Virus record (IMG/VR): IMGVR_UViG_3300031237_000266
Span: 1-38,355 of that record
DNA from: a virus
DNA length: 38,355 nt
Reading direction: 5' to 3' (one strand)
Below are positions 37,426 to 38,355 of this stretch, in pieces. The notes beneath the pieces are model-generated. The model was not told the DNA's origin. It saw only the letters and a program-made list of their open reading frames with translations, and searched no databases. The position numbers were made by a program, and so were the translations under genes. The stretch's first letter is position 1. Each line of letters begins with the position of its first letter.

Positions 37426-37557
37426 TTGGTTTTTTGGGGTGCGTCTGCCTTCTCGTGGCGTCAGATTTGCCTGAGTTCGCGGTTGAGGCCCCTTGAAAGG
37501 GGGGCGGTATTCGGGCATGAAAAATACCCGCCACCCCATGCTGGCAGCATGCGGGGG
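37426..37557. repeat. Cluster of small inverted repeats outside the prophage end
   Basis: No gene is seen. Inverted repeats include CCCCTT/AAGGGG (about 37490-37503), GGGCGGTATT with AATACCCGCC (about 37502-37532), and CATGCT-ggc-AGCATG (37537-37551). Read leftward they lie after the 55-aa gene and include a TTTTT run, so one may be its terminator. Confidence 0.45.
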
Positions 37558-37725
37558 TCAGTGCTGGGTATCATCCAGGGCCATCCTAATCCCCAGGATG
37601 ACGATATATAGCCAGTACAGCGGCCATAGCAGAACGCATCTGTGAAAGTGCGTCGGCTTGGTCACGCCGAACGATGTAATTACTGCGCCTATGAAATAGG
37701 TAACTACCAAGTCGACGATGGTCAT
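37558..37725 (-). CDS. Small membrane protein outside the prophage, 55 aa
   Basis: The frame from ATG 37723-37725 reads MTIVDLVVTYFIGAVITSFGVTKPTH, then FHRCVLLWPLYWLYIVILGIRMALDDTQH. Two membrane segments are predicted (about 4-22 and 30-49). Similar short proteins with LLWPLYWLY occur in Pseudomonas prophage early regions. Its start overlaps the upstream stop in an ATGA. It lies beyond the attachment site, so it belongs to a neighbouring or older element. Confidence 0.7.
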   Translation of the reverse strand: MTIVDLVVTYFIGAVITSFGVTKPTHFHRCVLLWPLYWLYIVILGIRMALDDTQH

Positions 37726-37844
37726 GGCTTGGTCTCAGGTGGGGCGCTCCGCAATGCTTCTCCGGCTGCGAACTCACGTGATGCAAGACCGTGCTGGGTC
37801 TTGGGCGTCGTTCGGCTGGGTTGCGCTGCAGTGGTCGCCATCAT
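37722..37844 (-). CDS. Small hypothetical protein, 40 aa
   Basis: The frame opens ATGATGGCGACC (37844) and ends at TGA 37722-37724, overlapping the next ATG by four bases. The peptide is Thr/Ala/Pro rich, then has the helix-like GLASREFAAGEALRSA. The ATGA coupling supports it, but the length makes it uncertain. No family is recognised. Confidence 0.5.
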   Translation of the reverse strand: MMATTAAQPSRTTPKTQHGLASREFAAGEALRSAPPETKP

Positions 37845-38085
37845 CGCTTCCAGTCTGCTGCGAAAGCCTCTGTAGCGGCCTTCCCGGCTTTGCGCTGTTT
37901 TGGCAGGCAGACATCCTCGCCCCCGACCTCGTCCTGAGGAACTTACCTATATAGGACTTTGCTCGGTCGCGAAGTTCACGTAGGGGATTCTTGCTGCTGG
38001 TGGGGTGTCCGCTGTCCTGCTATTTCCGAGGGTGTGCGCTGGGGTGTGTAGAGGGGCGGATGGAGTCCTGTTGCCTTCGGTAGGA
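37845..38085. other. No convincing gene
   Basis: Short leftward frames are present (one ending AGKAATEAFAADWKR just upstream of the 40-aa gene) but lack a start codon after the preceding stop, so they may be decayed. A TATATAGG at about 37947-37955 could be part of a promoter. Nothing else stands out. Confidence 0.4.
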
Positions 38086-38355
38086 TTATCGGGTGAGGAT
38101 GCCTGCCGCCTCGATGGCTTCTCGGCATTCGTCTATTCCGTTGCTTCACTCGAGGCTCAGGTCGTATTCCGGCAGTTCAATGATGAGCATCGCGCGCGAG
38201 GCCTGTCAGGCTTCCCAGGCGGCCTGGGTGGTCTCGGATAGATAGCTGCCTTCGAAGCGCTCGATCCTGGGTTCGATGTCAGAGCCTGAGTAATCGCTAC
38301 GGCTTTTCGCCCAGGCTTCGAAGTCCTGACGTATCTGCTCGAACCTTTCGCTCAT
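38086..38355 (-). pseudogene. Phage-type protein gene with two in-frame TGA codons
   Basis: From ATG 38353-38355 the frame reads MSERFEQIRQDFEAWAKSRS...FEGSYLSETTQAAWEA, then TGA (38206-38208). In the same frame it continues QASRAMLIIELPEYDLSLE, a second TGA (38146-38148), then SNGIDECREAIEAAGI and TAA (38086-38088). The three pieces match, in order, a phage protein family with WEAWQASR and ECREAIEAAG motifs. The first TGA falls exactly where Trp (TGG) is expected. The gene therefore looks inactivated by point changes; readthrough is less likely. The upstream end may lie beyond the window. Confidence 0.7.

Noticed and set aside
37586-37786. Leftward 66-aa frame
   Set aside because: It overlaps the 55-aa and 40-aa genes in another frame. 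Those are supported by an ATGA overlap and membrane segments.

Overview
The window is almost entirely one temperate, lambda-like, long-tailed (siphovirus) prophage in a high-GC gammaproteobacterium, most likely Pseudomonas or Stutzerimonas. The DUF1654 and Acb2/Tad1-type small proteins, the base composition and a tRNA-Val(GAC) attachment site all point there. The left end of the prophage, with its main integrase and the other attachment site, lies outside the window. The right end is at about 37367, in a 49-nt copy of the 3' part of tRNA-Val(GAC). The last ~1 kb is flanking DNA that carries small leftward phage-type genes, one of them broken.

Left arm and immunity region (1-7260). A leftward early operon of small genes (1-3218) includes a stand-alone LytTR DNA-binding protein and a TerB-like protein. 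It is read from a leader (3219-3580) with two 17-bp operators and an rrn-type boxA. The immunity region follows: an SOS-boxed DUF1654 gene, a HicA/HicB toxin-antitoxin pair with an overlapping third gene, two small membrane proteins immediately downstream of the repressor, a CI-type repressor (HTH plus S24 peptidase), three operators matching the left pair (consensus TACAAC-N5-GTTGTA), a Cro/YdaS-like protein and a CII-like (CP76) regulator.

Replication arm (7274-13010). It encodes a KilAC antirepressor, a DUF1376 replication initiator with 7-bp iterons inside the gene, a DnaC-like ATPase loader, a coiled-coil protein, a second complete tyrosine recombinase, a VRR-NUC nuclease, a CxxCxGxG zinc protein and a probable late antiterminator. 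A sigma-70-like promoter (13015) and two strong intrinsic terminators (13094, 13176) follow directly. This is the layout of lambda pR'/tR'.

Late operon (13218-37155). It starts with an Acb2/Tad1-family cyclic-nucleotide sponge (anti-CBASS/anti-Thoeris), a holin and an HNH nuclease. HK97-type packaging and head genes come next (small and large terminase, portal, protease, capsid, connectors). The tail genes include a gpG/gpG-T chaperone pair with a GGGAAAC slippery site, the tape measure, M, an S74-processed fibre, L, K, I and J. Lysis genes (GH19 endolysin, Rz with embedded Rz1) finish the operon. Several intrinsic terminators lie inside it, so expression should need processive antitermination.

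Between tail genes K and I (28173-30850) is a cargo region. It has small exported proteins, each preceded by a shared promoter-like element (four copies, one without a gene), and an opposite-strand P22-type antirepressor with a C4-type antisense RNA leader. Other unexplained structure includes three dispersed GCGCCACG...CGTGGCGC hairpins, one in each of the left, right and late transcription regions, and an SOS box next to the attachment site.
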